Notes: generated by a model not told the origin, from the letters alone. A DNA stretch of 64,000 nt from Lotus japonicus (GCF_012489685.1 NC_080043.1:10837223-10901222); one strand, 5' to 3'. Shown: positions 12,001 through 23,543, numbered from the stretch's first letter. Made by a program: numbers and translations.

Positions 12001-14439
12001 CACCGCCTTCCCTTTGTCGCCACCCAAGCGCCTCCTAAGTTGTGAAACTGGCTTGACACTTGGATTCAATGCTAATCGATGGCATATGAAGTTTGGATCA
12101 ATTCCAGGCATGTCTTTGCAGCTCCAAGCAAACAAGTCTAAGTTCTCCCCAAGCAGTTTTGTCAGGCGCGTCTCCTGCTCTTCCGTCAGTCTGGTCCCAA
12201 TCTTCAAAGTGCGATCGCCAAACTTTAGCGCCTTCGTTTCCTCAATTGGCATGGGCCTATTTACTCGCCCCTCGCCCCGGGGATCAAGATTTTCATCCGA
12301 AGCTTCGATTTCATAACATCTATGACCAACCAACGCACTCTTCTTGCCGTACAAGTTAAGGCAATTATTGTAACACTCCCTCGCCATCTTCTGGTCCACC
12401 TTCAGCTTTCCCACCTTTCCACTGCTTAGCGGATACTTGACCGCTAAGTGGGCTGTCGAAATTACAGCACAAAGGCGATTCAATGTATTTCGCCCAATGA
12501 TGACATTGTAGGATGCTACCACCTGGAGAACCAGATACCTTACCTTCAAAACCCTAGCACACTCGTCTTCCCCAAATATTGTGTCTAGATCAATGTATCC
12601 CCGCACCATTACTTGCTCCCCCGCGAAACCTACCAAGGTTCCCGCGTATGGAGTTAGATCATTGTCAGTTAGTCCCAAATTGTCAAATGCATCACCATAG
12701 ATAATATCAGCCGAACTACCCTGATCCAGGAGTACCCTTCTAACGTTGAAACTGTTCATCCTTAACTGCACCACAATCGGGTCGTCCTTATGAGGCTTTA
12801 TCCCCTCAAAGTCCGCCATCGAGATTGTTATGTCAGGGTGTACGAATCCAAAAGCGACCTCATGAACGGAATTAACGGCACGAACATGGCGCTTACGCGC
12901 CGCATGAGTGTCGCCACCGCCGCCAAATCCCCCGGCGATGGTGTTGATGGTCCCGACGGGCGGTCCCGAGTGTTGAGCGAACGTGTCATCAGCCCCTTTT
13001 GTGGCGATAGCCGCTGATTCTTGCTTTTTCTTGCCCTTAGTGTCCGCTCGCTCCTCCTCCTGCTTGTGCGCTTTGTTTTGATCGCCACCATTGCGCCACT
13101 GGCCTTGACGATTTCCTTGATATCCCGCCCGAATCAACTTATCAATCTCCCGCTGCAAAGTCCAACAGTCATCCGTATCATGCCCGGCGGACCGGTGGAA
13201 CTCGCACCACTTCTTGGGATTGGCGTCCCGTGACTGATACTTTGGGGCCTCCGGCTCATCCACTAGATTTGCGTCGCTTGCCCCTCGGAGCATATCCGAT
13301 GCATCTGTGTTCATCACCATATCAGTTTCCTCCCGCTGGCGATGAGACTTAGATTGCCAAGGCCGACGTTGTTCATAATCATCGCGCCGTGGATACAACT
13401 GTTCCTTGGTCGGTTTGAATACCGACTTCCCCTTACCTGGCCTCTGCTGTTTGCCATCCCCCTTATCTTCGCCGCTCCTATCTTTTTTCACGCGCTTGGG
13501 CGACGTGTCGCCCTTTTCCAACTTCGCGCGCTTTCTTTTGAAAGCGTCGTCCTCCTCGTCGAGAATATAAGTGCTGGCACGAGCACGCATCTCACCCATC
13601 GAGCGCGCCGGCTTACGTGTCAATTTGCTGTTCAACCCTCCCGGCAGCAAACCGTTTTTAAATGCTAAAGCACAAGCTCGAGGCTCCTCGTCCTCTACCT
13701 TTACCGACGCCGCGCTATACCTTGCCATGTACTCTTTCAGTGACTCCCCTTCCTGCTGGCGAATATTGTATAGGTCATTGATCGTCACCGGCTGATTCTT
13801 ATTTGCCGAGAATTGCACTAGAAACTTGGATGAGAAGTCTCTGAAATTTGAAATCGATCCACGCGGCAAAGTTGTGAACCACGCCATTGCCTTCGATTTG
13901 AACGTCGATGGAAACATTCTGCACTTCACCGCATCTGACGCCGCAATTATCACCATTTTCGTATTAAAGTACAGTAGATGATCTTTCGGATCGGAATCTC
14001 CGCTGTAAGAATCCAGAACTAACGTTTTCATGTTATCCGGAATCGCCACACTCTCGACATCTTCCGAGAACGGACGGAACTCAGCCACGGAATCTGCTTC
14101 TCTGCTTCCATCATCTCGCTGCTCGCGACGGTAGAAATCTAACTGAGCCTGTAGATGCTCATTCCGCTGCTGGATGTTGCCAATGCTGCGCATCAAATGG
14201 CGCCATTGCTCCTGCGTCACCGCCGGATGTTGTTCCGGAGCAGGTGAATTCCCTGGTGAGTGCTCCTGAGATCCCACCTGTGAAGGCGATGGAGGAGGTG
14301 GTGGTGATGGAGGAGGAGAGGGCGACTGTACTCCTGCCGTTCGCACCGGAGAATCCAGGTCCACACGATGAGGCCGCCGAGGCGGCGAAATCCGCTGTCG
14401 CATTGGTGAATGATGTTGCCTCCTGCGTCGAGTCTCCAT
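9072..14439 (-). pseudogene. Gag-pol polyprotein of element B (one frameshift, one stop)
   Basis: Starts at ATG 14439. The first frame gives 1068 residues: Arg/Pro/Ser-rich leader (1-75), gag (about 120-265), a zinc-knuckle variant C412-x2-H415-x4-H420-x4-C425, aspartic protease LDQGSSAD (571-578), and RT with YVDD at 950-953. Near 11255-11265 a frameshift moves the reading to the frame ending at 10557: SGEAECEEAF, an RT-associated RNase H, then a second archaeal-type RNase H starting FVDGSS. TAA at 10557-10559 stands where Gln (IRTDSQ) is expected. The same frame continues to 9072 with the rest of that RNase H, the integrase HHCC zinc domain, and catalytic D, D, E in GVDLVG, SDNGTQF and QVESANR. 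Apart from these two lesions the order is complete and well preserved. Gag and pol share one frame. Confidence 0.93.
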
Positions 14440-14610
14440 CTAAACCAGAAACGATGCAAACTCGATCGGAAAACCGACACTAGTCACAGAATCAAAATCG
14501 GAAAACCAGAGAGTTGCCTAATCACAATCAGAGGTAACTTCATGCACAATCACAATCAGAGGTAACTTCATGCACAATCAATCCACGTGAATGGGAGTAG
14601 AAAGTTTACA

Positions 14611-14630
14611 GTCCCCACAGACGGCGCCAA
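14611..14630 (-). other. Primer-binding site of element B
   Basis: On the - strand TTGGCGCCGTCTGTGGGGAC begins two bases after the 5' LTR. TGGCGCC starts are typical of plant Tat/Athila primer sites. The tRNA was not assigned. Confidence 0.8.
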
Positions 14631-14632
14631 AA

Positions 14633-14912
14633 TGTTCTGGGAATGAACATTGAGGAAAGGTATAGTACCTAAGGGTAGAGAGATTGTGCTAGAGAGAGAG
14701 AGTAAGAGAGAGAATGCTGAATTTTATGTGTCACTTCATCGAATGAGCAAAAAAGTCCCTTACAATTGATAACTACCTCCTATTTATAGAGCTTGGGTAC
14801 TACTTATTGGGCCAATTGGGCCTCCGAGATCAAGGCCCATCTGAAGGCCAGGGCCCCGCCTCAGGGCGGGATACATGCTGGGCGTTGCCCCTCTAGGGGC
14901 TCGCCCAGTCCA
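14633..14912 (-). repeat. 5' LTR of element B
   Basis: 280 bp, same ends as 4566-4845 and no difference seen. TATA box CTATAAATAGG on the - strand at about 14779-14789. The leader between LTR and gag is about 190 bp and includes a direct repeat (cacaatcagaggtaacttcatg, twice within 14522-14575). Confidence 0.93.
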
Positions 14913-15030
14913 ACATGCATCAAGTAGAACTACCAAGTATCAAACACACTCATCAACTAAGTCAGAATGCATGTTGCATGAGATGATATGGCGGTTAACC
15001 CAGTTAACCAAATGCATTCCGGAAACGGAT

Positions 15031-15250
15031 GGACATCAAACGGATCAATCCTAGCACCAGCAACGGTGGGACCATTCTGCCCGCGTGCCTCTTACACCAA
15101 ACATAGGTATGGACATCAACGAGTCAATCCTAGCACCAGCAACGGTGGGACCATTTCTGCTCGCGTGCCTCTGGGATGGACATCAAACGGATCAATCCTA
15201 GCACCAGCAACGGTGGGACCATTCTGCCCGCGTGTCTCTTACACCAAACC
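15031..15250 (+). repeat. Tandem repeat inside solo LTR C
   Basis: Three copies start at 15031, 15111 and 15178 with GGACATCAA, each containing gatcaatcctagcaccagc or a close variant followed by aacggtgggaccatt. The spacings are 80 and 67 bp. The third copy resembles the first more than the second. Confidence 0.85.
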
Positions 15251-17980
15251 AAGGTAGCCAGATCAGCCATAACCCGTAGGTCTGCCATTTCGGTCTGCTA
15301 CAAGAGACGTCTACAGACGCTCTTACACGGAAATCCGGGTCTTATGACCATTTTGGAATCCGACGAGGTCCAGAGTACGTCCTGTGTTAATACCTCATTA
15401 ATGTTGCATGAATGCAGGATGATTAGTCAAACAACATCTCCGAATCTCACTCGACACGTCGCCACGTGTTCTAGGTAAATTAAAGTCTCTAAAAGCTTAC
15501 CCTAAGGTAAAGTCGATTCTGCGACAAAAGACACATTCTTCACAACAACACATAACCCACGATGATCTCCAAATCATCCGACTCATCTCAATCCGATGGT
15601 CACAACTGCTCAACGAGCACAGAGTATCACACTCTCGGAAACTAACGGTTTCCCGGACTTATCCCCAGGATAGCCCAACAACACCTAGCTGCTCCAACAG
15701 CACAAGAGTATCAACATACTCAACACTTCTCAACTTTCTCAACACTTGGATCCGACGACACTTCTCGTTTTCCAAAAACTAAGATTTGCATCCAAAGCTT
15801 CCTTTCGAGTTTATTATCTTTATTTAAAGATTTAGAGGTTGTTTAATGTCTTATGAGTTTTCTTTTCAAAATAATATCCTTTTTAGTCTTATCGCAAATC
15901 CTATAAGTTCTCGGGATCTCCTAATCCCCAAATGACTCCAGAGAATGTCTCGATCCACAAACATCATAACAAGGCCCGAATCTCATTCGTCCTATCAAGC
16001 TTTCTCAAAAATTCTCAAAATAAAATCGGCATGACCTGCCCGCAATCCTCACTATACAGAATCTCAGATTTCATTACCAAAGCATAAATACTCAGCACAA
16101 TCAATCAACATGTCATGTATCAACATATTAAGCAATAACCACATAGCACTTAGCATATAAGGCATGCACCACACATCCTAAATTACCCACATAGCACGTA
16201 GCATGTAAGTCAATCATCAAAAACATTCAGTAGATGCATCATCTACATTGTCAGCCAAAGCCTCAGAAAACATTTTCCAATCACACACAATCCAGTGCAT
16301 AAACAGTAAACAATGTCGAAAGCATCGACCCTAAGCATTAACTAGAGATTCAGTGAGTAGCCCTCACCTGTAGGTTCTCCAGAATGATCGTCAAACGCTT
16401 CCTCACACTCAAAGTGTTGTTCCTCAGGAAACTCTTCAAAAGCACCTTTAGAACAAAACCACAGAAATCAATCAAAATCTATCGGAAACTAAGCTATCAA
16501 TACTTACTAAGGTTACACGAAGTAATCTATACTCTAAGGTACGATGATCTAGCGCGAAAGACAAGTTTTTGGAAAAGGAAATTTTCCTCCTCCCCCCTAA
16601 TAGGTTCGGCCACTTTTGGTAATTAGGAGACTCGATTTTTCTTCGATCAAACTTGGTTCCTATGTTATCATTAGCCGTAACTAAGGTTATTCTGAACTCG
16701 GAAAAATTATCGGATCAAAAACTGTCGCAGGGGTATTTTGGTCATGATTTTTAACTTAGAAATTTCAAAACTGAAATCCCAAAAACCAAATTTTGCAGGG
16801 ACGTCACCAACGAAGTTTATAACAACTAATCCTACTAGCACTAAGCTAAGGCGATAGTTTTCAGCCTAAAGGTTGAAGCTTTACTCCAAAAACTCCAAAA
16901 ATGGGTATTTTAGGCTAAAATTGATTCCGGCGGAATTCCGGCGACATAACGGAAAATCTAATCCGGCAGAAGTGATCTTGGGCACATAAAGAAGAGGTTT
17001 AGAATCAGAAATGAAAGATTCGGGATAGTTTTGCAAAAACCCATAAACTATCAGCTCAGAAAAGTCTACAGAAAAGCTATGGAAAAAGCGATCAGAGGTA
17101 AGGATTAGCGACTATACCTCGAAACCTTGAAGCAGCAACTAACGGATCAACGATCAAGCAAGTAATGAAGAAAATTCTTCTTCCTTCTTCCTTGGAGAAG
17201 CTCGCGGCCTTGAGGAGAGAAAATGGAGGAGTTTTGTGTTTTTTTCTCACTTGTTTGCTATATATAGAAGATGGAAATTCGCGGGAAAATGAAAGTTTCG
17301 CGAATCTGATTTTTCCGGCGTCATTCTCCGTGAATTAATAGATATGTTTTGGCAAAATAATTCCAAAACTATAAAGAGGTCTCCTTGTATTTTTGGCAAC
17401 TAATGCATGGTCGGTATAAAACTATTTTACCCGATAAGTTGCTTTTTGCATCGAATGTCGGAATGGAAAATTTCCTTCTGAAGAAAGATTGAAATCATCA
17501 AGAGAAATGGGTGTACGCGTGTAGAATCTTCATTTGAAGCTCTGAATAGAAAAAGTCTTCATTGACGGTTGATTCTAGGGTTTTGAAATACCAGGGATTC
17601 GGTTTCGGCAAACTTCCGATGATTGGAATCGGACGTTCGTAGATCCTAGAGTTTCGCCTCGAAACGATTTTGATATATGGAAAAAGAGAAGTTCTAACAT
17701 TTCTCTGAAGATTTTTGGACTAAAATCCTACAGTGTTTCAAGGGTGGAACATAGTGTTATTTCCTAAGATTCTTGTCCTAGGTTTTAAAGCGAATATTAG
17801 TCGTGCTATAACTTAAATCGACTTCGATACAATCCTCAGACTTTTCCTGAACTTTCTCCTTCATAAATTTATTTCATTAAATAAACTCTTGTTCAGGTTT
17901 CCTTTCACAATACATCAACCCTAATCGTGAATAAGAAGTTTATTCACTTAGCATAAGCTCAAAAAAACTTGGGTCTTACA

Positions 17981-19257
17981 TTTCCGCGGTTCAAAACATC
18001 AGCTCTTTTGAGCATGGGACCAGACGACTGGAAGGGGAAAGTGGCGATGGGCCGAAGCATGGACTTGGAAGCATCTCAGCGAGAAGATTATGGACAGGGG
18101 TTGAGCAAAGTGCCTGACCGCTTTCGGAAGAATAAAGGCTCGACACATTGTGGTAGGAGCAAAGGGAAATCCGTGGCGAGAGAAATGGCCTCAAGGAACA
18201 AGAAGGTCAGGGGTAACAGGCAAAAGAAAGAACTAGAGGTGAATGGGCATTCTGCGAGTGAATTGATAGCGAGTACCTCGGGGACGAAAGAGGAAGTGTT
18301 GAGCACCATACTTTGAGGAAGGAGCTAGGCAAGCAGGGGCGCGGCGAAGAGGATGGTGATCGGGATTAGTCACGGAGTAGGACTAAAAATAAAGATGCAC
18401 TTTTTTTCTCCGACACGGGAGTTTTTTAATGAGGCATCCCTCGATGTAAAAATCCAAACAAATCAAATACAAAAGGATATTCGCCAGAAATACTCCTAGC
18501 TCAAATCATTCAACTTCGTTCGCCCGGTGAGAAAAATTCTCCAAAGGTGGCAATCCCAACACGACCTTGATGTCTGGGGATTGCTCCGGGAAAGTCCGGT
18601 GCGAACCGACGCTACCCAGATAGCAAAAATTCGATCATTATATCACGTTCGCCTGGTGAGAAAAATTCTCCGAAGGTGGCAATCCCAACACGACCTTGAT
18701 GTCTGGGGATTGCTCCGGGGAAGTCCAGGGTGAAACGCTGATTTCCCGTTGGCGATGTGTGCGGGAAAGGGACTTACCCCAAAATGGGGCAAGTCCCTTG
18801 TCCCCTTAGTCTCCCCGAAATATGGGAATAAGAGACCTCCCCGAAATATGTGGCGAGAATATAAACTAGGCGTAGGTCTGGGTAAACCCATATGGCCATT
18901 GGGCCCCCAGCAGTGTAAGCCCTGGGCGGGAGAAAACCGCCGAGGCCGCACCTGCTCTTACGGGAAATATTGGTGCGAAGAAAAGCCTCGCTTCAAAATC
19001 TGAGCAAAAGTCCTAGTTTCTTTGGTACACCTTCAAAATCGCTACACGGATGAGCAAAAGGAGAAACTAAGCCTAAAGGGAAAATGGAGAACACGAAGCA
19101 TGGAATTTAAGGCAGAGCCCAAAGCGGCGACGCAAAATGCGAGAATAAAACCATGAACGAAGCAAGTTAAAGGAACATAAAAATGCAATTCAACCACCAA
19201 AAAAAAAAACAAACAAACAAAGTGTATACAATTAATACGAATACAATTATGTTGCAT
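17981..19257 (+). other. Element A internal region after the insertion, no recognisable pol
   Basis: Begins with the second TSD copy (TTTCC). An open frame to about 18316 encodes a Lys/Arg/Ser-rich stretch that I cannot match to RT, RNase H or integrase. Element A therefore goes from protease and a short RT-leader stub to this filler and then to its antisense ORF. TTTTTAATGAGGCATCCCTCG at 18424-18444 resembles 3'-region motifs of plant retrotransposons. Confidence 0.6.
18518..18732 (+). repeat. 129-bp direct repeat in element A
   Basis: A block of about 85 bp beginning GTTCGCC(C/T)GGTGAG and running through gaccttgatgtctgggg occurs at 18518 and 18647, an offset of 129 bp, with few mismatches. 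Confidence 0.85.
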
Positions 19258-21895
19258 TAACATTTATCCCTCATCTTTTCTTCCTCAATTTCAGCGAAGC
19301 GCTCGGCAGAATAGCCCGGGGGGTCATCTCGACCAATGAGCCCATGAGGAGTAACCTTCTTAAAAGCTCCCATGCCATCAAGGTTGATCCCTTTATAGAG
19401 ATGTTGAACTTGAGCCTTGGCGAGGAAGAAGCCACGACCTCGTTCCTCCACAACCTCCGCAGCAGCGCAAGCTACGGACATAGCCTGAGAAGTCTTGATC
19501 TGGGAATCCTTCTCGGCGAGGGTCCGATTCGTTTCTTCAAGCTACAACCTCACGTCGGCGAGGGACTCATTCGTGTCCCCCAGATCACAGAGAAGGGAAA
19601 CGATTTTCCGATCTTTGAGAATGCATTTGGCCCTACCAGCGTTGATCAAATTTGTCCTTGCGATCACTCCCTGTTGTAGGTCAAACCAATCCAGCTCCAA
19701 ATCTTCCATCCTATCTTTACAAGCTGATAAGTCTTCCTCATGACGGTTCTGCTCTATGCATATGTTTGCTTGCTTATTGGTTTAAGCCACCATTTGGGAC
19801 AGCATCTCGTCATACTTGCGGTGCGCTTCCTGCGCCGCTGCCTGGTAGCCTTCAACCTCCTGCTGGAGTCTCTCCATCTCTAGAGAAGAAGCTGAGCCTT
19901 GAGACAGTTGGGCGAAGAGACACCCTGCGCGTAAAAGGTTGGACAGAGCTTCCTGCGCTGCCTGATCAAGGTCGGGAATCTCAGCCACTCTCGTGCTCCC
20001 AAAGAAATTGTCAGAAAGGACGAAATCAATAGGAGAAGTCCGCTGGTTTGGAATGGAGCCTTCTTGATCACCAGTGGAAGTGAAATTGGCCTTAAAAGAG
20101 GTTTGGCAGGGAGATGGTGGGGTGCAAGGAGCAAGGTCTTCACCCTGTGGGTCCTCCGAGCGGGCAAGCAAGTTTTCATCTAGGGTGGCCTCGACTTGAG
20201 GAGGTTGGCGATCAGGAAGGAGAACCATTGAAAAGATCTCCTCTGGAGTTGGCTCGCCGGCAGTGACCCCTCCAAGGCAGGGCGAGGGTTCAGCGTCGCC
20301 AAGAGAGGTGTTTTTCTCGCCCCCCCCCCCCCCGGATCTTGAACGGAAACAGCAGTGTCGCCATTCTCGGATCTTTTCTTCTTCTTTTTCTTCTTCTTCT
20401 TCTCTTTCTGAGGAGAGGGAGCATCAATACTAGGGGCACCCCTTTCGGATTTTTGGGTTTCTCTAAAGGGTAAAGGTTGGACGGCGCCCTCCGGCGTAGG
20501 TTCGGGCCCTTTTGGAGAAGGGACGACCTTAGCCACCTCGGCGGGGGGATGGTGGTAGTGGAGGAAGATCCCCTGACTCTTTTCGCAGGAGGGGCAGCGA
20601 TTTCAGCGTCAGAACTAGTCGCGGTGCGTTTCTTTTTCACTCCCTCGGTGTTGAAGGTGGGAGGAAATTTGGGAGAATCAGCGGCCAAAGCATGTTGCAG
20701 CGAGGCTTCGGTAAAGTTGAACCCCTCCAAGAGTGAGCAGAGGGAGCCGCTGCGGACAGCCTCCAGCAGTTGGGAGCACTCAAGGATGGGGAGTCCGGCG
20801 AAAAGGTCGATGGTGGCTTTGTCCTCGCTACTCAGCGACGAGTCAGTTGGCGAGGGAACATCACAAGGACTCTTCGTCCAGTAAAGGGGAAACAGAACGG
20901 ATCCATCTCGTCGGGTGAAGGCTTCAGGGTAAGAGGGATGAACGATCACACGGAAATAGCGTCGCCCGGGGCCCTTCTTAACGTTACTCTTATAAAGGTA
21001 AAAGCGCTGCCGACCTGAGCGGGATTTCAGGGAAATCCATCCGGGAGTTTCCGTCTTCAGGCATTTTGGGTCTACCCCATAAAAGTAGAAAAAAGTGTGA
21101 GGCTTTTGCTTCGAGGCCGATAGCTTCGCAGAGGATCTCGAAGCAACGGATGAAGGCCCAAGCATTCTGATGGAGTTGGCAAGGGGCCACGTTGATTTAC
21201 CTCATGACTTGGCAGAGGAACGGGGAAAAGGGTAATTTGATTCCTAACTCAAGGTAGAAATATTCATAGACATAGAAGAAATGTGGTTGTTTAGCCTTTT
21301 TTCAAGCCCACGACACCTCCTGGGGCAACGAATGTCCAAGCTTGGGCCAATGATGAGGGCATCTTCCAAAGACTTCTCCCGGCAGAGGTGGAATGATTAC
21401 TTGGGAAAACGTGGCATTAATCTCGGAAAGGTGGGGGCAACATGTCAGGCGAAAAGTTGTAACCGTTGATGCTGATTGGTTCGAATTCAAAAAATGTCAG
21501 AATTAGACGTAACTCATTAAATAGAAGGTACAGTAACGGAAGGTTGTTCGTCGAAATTTGGGTTGGCAGGGTTCGCTGAGATTTGAAAAGACCTTTCAAA
21601 AATGACAGTTGAGATTCAGTAGATTTGCTGACTTAGGCATCACTTTAGGGATTGACTCGGCGATGGACTCGTCAGTAGACAGCTCAGAGGTTTGACAAAT
21701 GGTTGCATGCTTAGGCTCTTTAACTGTGGGCTGGGGAAGATTGATGAAAATTTGTCGCCAAAAGGCATCTTTCTCATCTTCGTTAAGGGGATTTCCCCCG
21801 GCAGGAGGCGTAGCCGCCGGGGCAGGAGGGAGTGAGGGACGCTGAGGCAGCACTTTGGGATCGGGAGGACCTATGGGTACGACGCTTGGGAGTCA
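19258..21895 (-). pseudogene. Decayed antisense ORF of element A, intronless
   Basis: Homologous to the antisense ORF of element B and likewise opposite to the element's own transcript. Recognisable blocks on the - strand: an N-terminal Pro-rich part (about 21853-21600), PCQLHQNAWAFIRCFEILC near 21187-21130, then after a frameshift around 21095 the blocks YFYGVDPK, GWISLKSRSGRQ and RDGSVLFPLYW, then LLEGFNFTEAS. The last crosses the intron position of B without interruption. The C-terminal part (19480-19260) retains GRGFFLAKAQVQHLYKG, parallel to the end of the B protein. A run of about 15 C residues near 20319-20333 and several frame changes show decay. Confidence 0.8.
21386..21650 (+). repeat. 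265-bp duplicated segment, copy 1
   Basis: Nearly identical to 22049-22313, an offset of 663 bp, with only about two differences seen. It lies inside the antisense-ORF region of element A, so copy 2 duplicates aORF-derived sequence upstream of the aORF start. Confidence 0.92.
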
Positions 21896-22048
21896 TTTCT
21901 GAGAATGAAAGGAGGAGGCTAACAGGAAATGTTGAGTTGATGGCTTTTGGATTTTCGTCGGATGTTCAAGAATGGCGAAAGTAAAGAAAGAGGAAAGGTT
22001 TAAAGTGGGAATTAAGAGTAAGTTCGGAAATCGTGTCCATCATGGCAA

Positions 22049-22313
22049 AGGTGGAATGATTACTTGGGAAAACGTGGCATTAATCTCGGAAAGGTGGGGG
22101 CAACATGTCAGGCGAAAAGTTGTAACCGTTGATGCTGATTGGTTCGAATTCAAAAAATGTCAGAATTAGATGTAACTCATTAAATATAAGGTACAGTAAC
22201 GGAAGGTTGTTCGTCGAAATTTGGGTTGGCAGGGTTCGCTGAGATTTGAAAAGACCTTTCAAAAATGACAGTTGAGATTCAGTAGATTTGCTGACTTAGG
22301 CATCACTTTAGGG
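22049..22313 (+). repeat. 265-bp duplicated segment, copy 2
   Basis: Second copy of 21386-21650; the flanking sequence is not shared. It places the duplication between the antisense ORF and the 3' LTR. The remaining bases to 22643 are noncoding and end in the conserved block GAGCTCGGTGTCTTGTGGAC (22621-22640). Confidence 0.92.
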
Positions 22314-22643
22314 CGCAACGTGTGGCGAACGCATGACATTTGTCAAAGGATCATGATTCATGGCACGTGCGCAGGGCTGGCGAGGCGAGCGGGTCGTATG
22401 CCATAGCCGTGAGACTGCTTGTAGACTCAGTTTGCTTGAGGAGGAGATGGTGCAGCGAAAAGTTTGAAATACGTAGATTTTTTACTTAGATTTTTGACTT
22501 TACTCTCTCGGCCATGTTGGCCATTGCTTTTTAATTCTGATAAGTTTTGGCATTGTTTAGTCTTTTATGGTCTTCGCCTTGGGATCTTCTGTTTAAAGAC
22601 ACACTCAGCTCTCATGCTTCGAGCTCGGTGTCTTGTGGACTTA

Positions 22644-22963
22644 TGGACTGGGCGAGACCCCAGGGACCCTCGCCCAGGATGCTCACACTTAAGCACGGGA
22701 TAGACCCAGGTCTTTTGGGCCTCGCACCCCGAGGCCCAACTGGCCCTTAGGACTGACTAAAGGCGCGAAGGCCCAACTCAGCCCCTATAAATAGGGGGAG
22801 GTACCAATTGTAAGGGACTCATAGCTCATTTGGCAATAACAACATTGAGATTCAGTTATATTTTCTCTCTCTAAACGGTTAGGAGCTCATCTCTCTAAGA
22901 TTTCCGATCACACTCCACACACTCTAGGCACCATGCCTTGATTCTATGTTCTTGACCGGAACA
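22644..22963 (+). repeat. 3' LTR of element A
   Basis: 320 bp, TG...CA, TATA box at 22786-22793. It is followed directly by TSD ATCAA at 22964-22968. Confidence 0.92.
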
Positions 22964-22968
22964 ATCAA

Positions 22969-23543
22969 TATTTATTTGGGTTCTTTTTTTATGTTTTCAT
23001 TTTATTTCTTTGTTCTTTAATGAGTAGGAGGAAAAGAATCCTAACGAGAAGAAACCATAAGAACTCAATAATTGACAAGAGAAGAAAGAAGAATCTAAGT
23101 TCGTGTGAGTGGTGAGTTTCTGATTCAGGTTCGATGTGAGAATTTTTTATAAGTTTTCCCCCCTCTAGATTGTGATTACTTCATTGGTGAGATTCATGCT
23201 AGATTGTGGAAACCCCAAGTTACAGGTGCTCGAAGCTGCTTGCTATTTTCCCTATGGCTTCTCCTCAGATATTTGGTATCAAAGATCTCTTTTATGTTTA
23301 ATCATTCATTATATTTCTTTTCAAGTTGGTTATGATGCATGAAGGCTAATTAATTGATGTTCCTTCTCTTTTGAGTTAATTTACTAGCCGAGATAAGATG
23401 AGAACGCTTAAATGTGGAAATTCAAATCATTTCTTCACTAGATTTCAGTTTCATTGACAGATTGAACTTGGCTGTCATTGTTTATGCTTATTTTCTTATA
23501 AGTTTTTCTTTTCATTTGTGTATCAGGTTTTTCTTCATTGTTA
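22969..23543. other. Unannotated AT-rich stretch
   Basis: No coding region was recognised. This is the right flank of the element A insertion and should be continuous with sequence left of 728. Confidence 0.4.

Larger units (their letters stand above)
4566..14912 (-). mobile_element. Element B: Tat-lineage Ty3 LTR retrotransposon, nearly complete
   Basis: Flanked by TSD ACATG (4561-4565 and 14913-14917), with 280-bp LTRs that appear identical by eye. Read on the - strand: 5' LTR, primer site, gag-protease-RT-RNase H-archaeal-type RNase H-integrase (14439-9072), then an ORF on the opposite strand (5733-8278), then the 3' LTR. The dual RNase H and the antisense ORF between pol and the 3' LTR are known hallmarks of the Tat lineage (Ogre/Retand relatives). 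It carries one frameshift and one stop in pol and one stop in the antisense ORF. Confidence 0.95.
3730..17980 (-). mobile_element. Element C: solo LTR of a Ty3-like element, inserted in A and interrupted by B
   Basis: The + strand ends are TGTAACACCCC (3730) and GGGTCTTACA (17980), with the 5-bp TSD TTTCC on both sides (3725-3729 and 17981-17985). Without element B (4566-14912 plus one TSD copy) it is about 3.9 kb. There is no coding capacity, primer site or internal domain, so it is read as a solo LTR left by recombination. The TGTAAGACCC start on the - strand resembles large Tekay/Del-type chromovirus LTRs, which is the basis for the strand; the lineage is an inference. Bases 3730-4565 and 15251-17980 hold no gene. 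A TATATATAG motif lies near 17257-17266. Confidence 0.85.
733..22963 (+). mobile_element. Element A: Tat-like Ty3 LTR retrotransposon, non-autonomous, interrupted by nested insertions
   Basis: Bounded by 320-bp LTRs at 733-1052 and 22644-22963, both beginning TGGACTGGGCGAG and ending GACCGGAACA, and flanked by the 5-bp TSD ATCAA (728-732 and 22964-22968). Removing the insertion at 3730-17985 leaves about 8.0 kb. It holds gag and protease with stops and a frameshift, then a region without recognisable reverse transcriptase or integrase, then an antisense ORF remnant on the - strand. The LTRs differ at about nine positions (roughly 3%), so it is older than element B. Gag and the antisense ORF are homologous to those of B, and the two LTRs share their first 13 bases, so A and B are related families. 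The lineage assignment is inferred from this homology. Confidence 0.92.

Noticed and set aside
15031..15250. Regular repeats considered as CRISPR-like
   Set aside because: Eukaryotic LTR context, unequal spacings (80 and 67 bp) and most of the unit repeated; a simple tandem duplication.
3730..17980. C as a full retrotransposon with B as its internal region
   Set aside because: B has its own LTRs, primer site and TSD (ACATG) and reads as an independent insertion. C has no second LTR or internal domains.
20319..20333. Poly-C run as a programmed frameshift site
   Set aside because: It lies in a multiply broken antisense ORF, and run length is prone to sequencing error; no slippery-site context.
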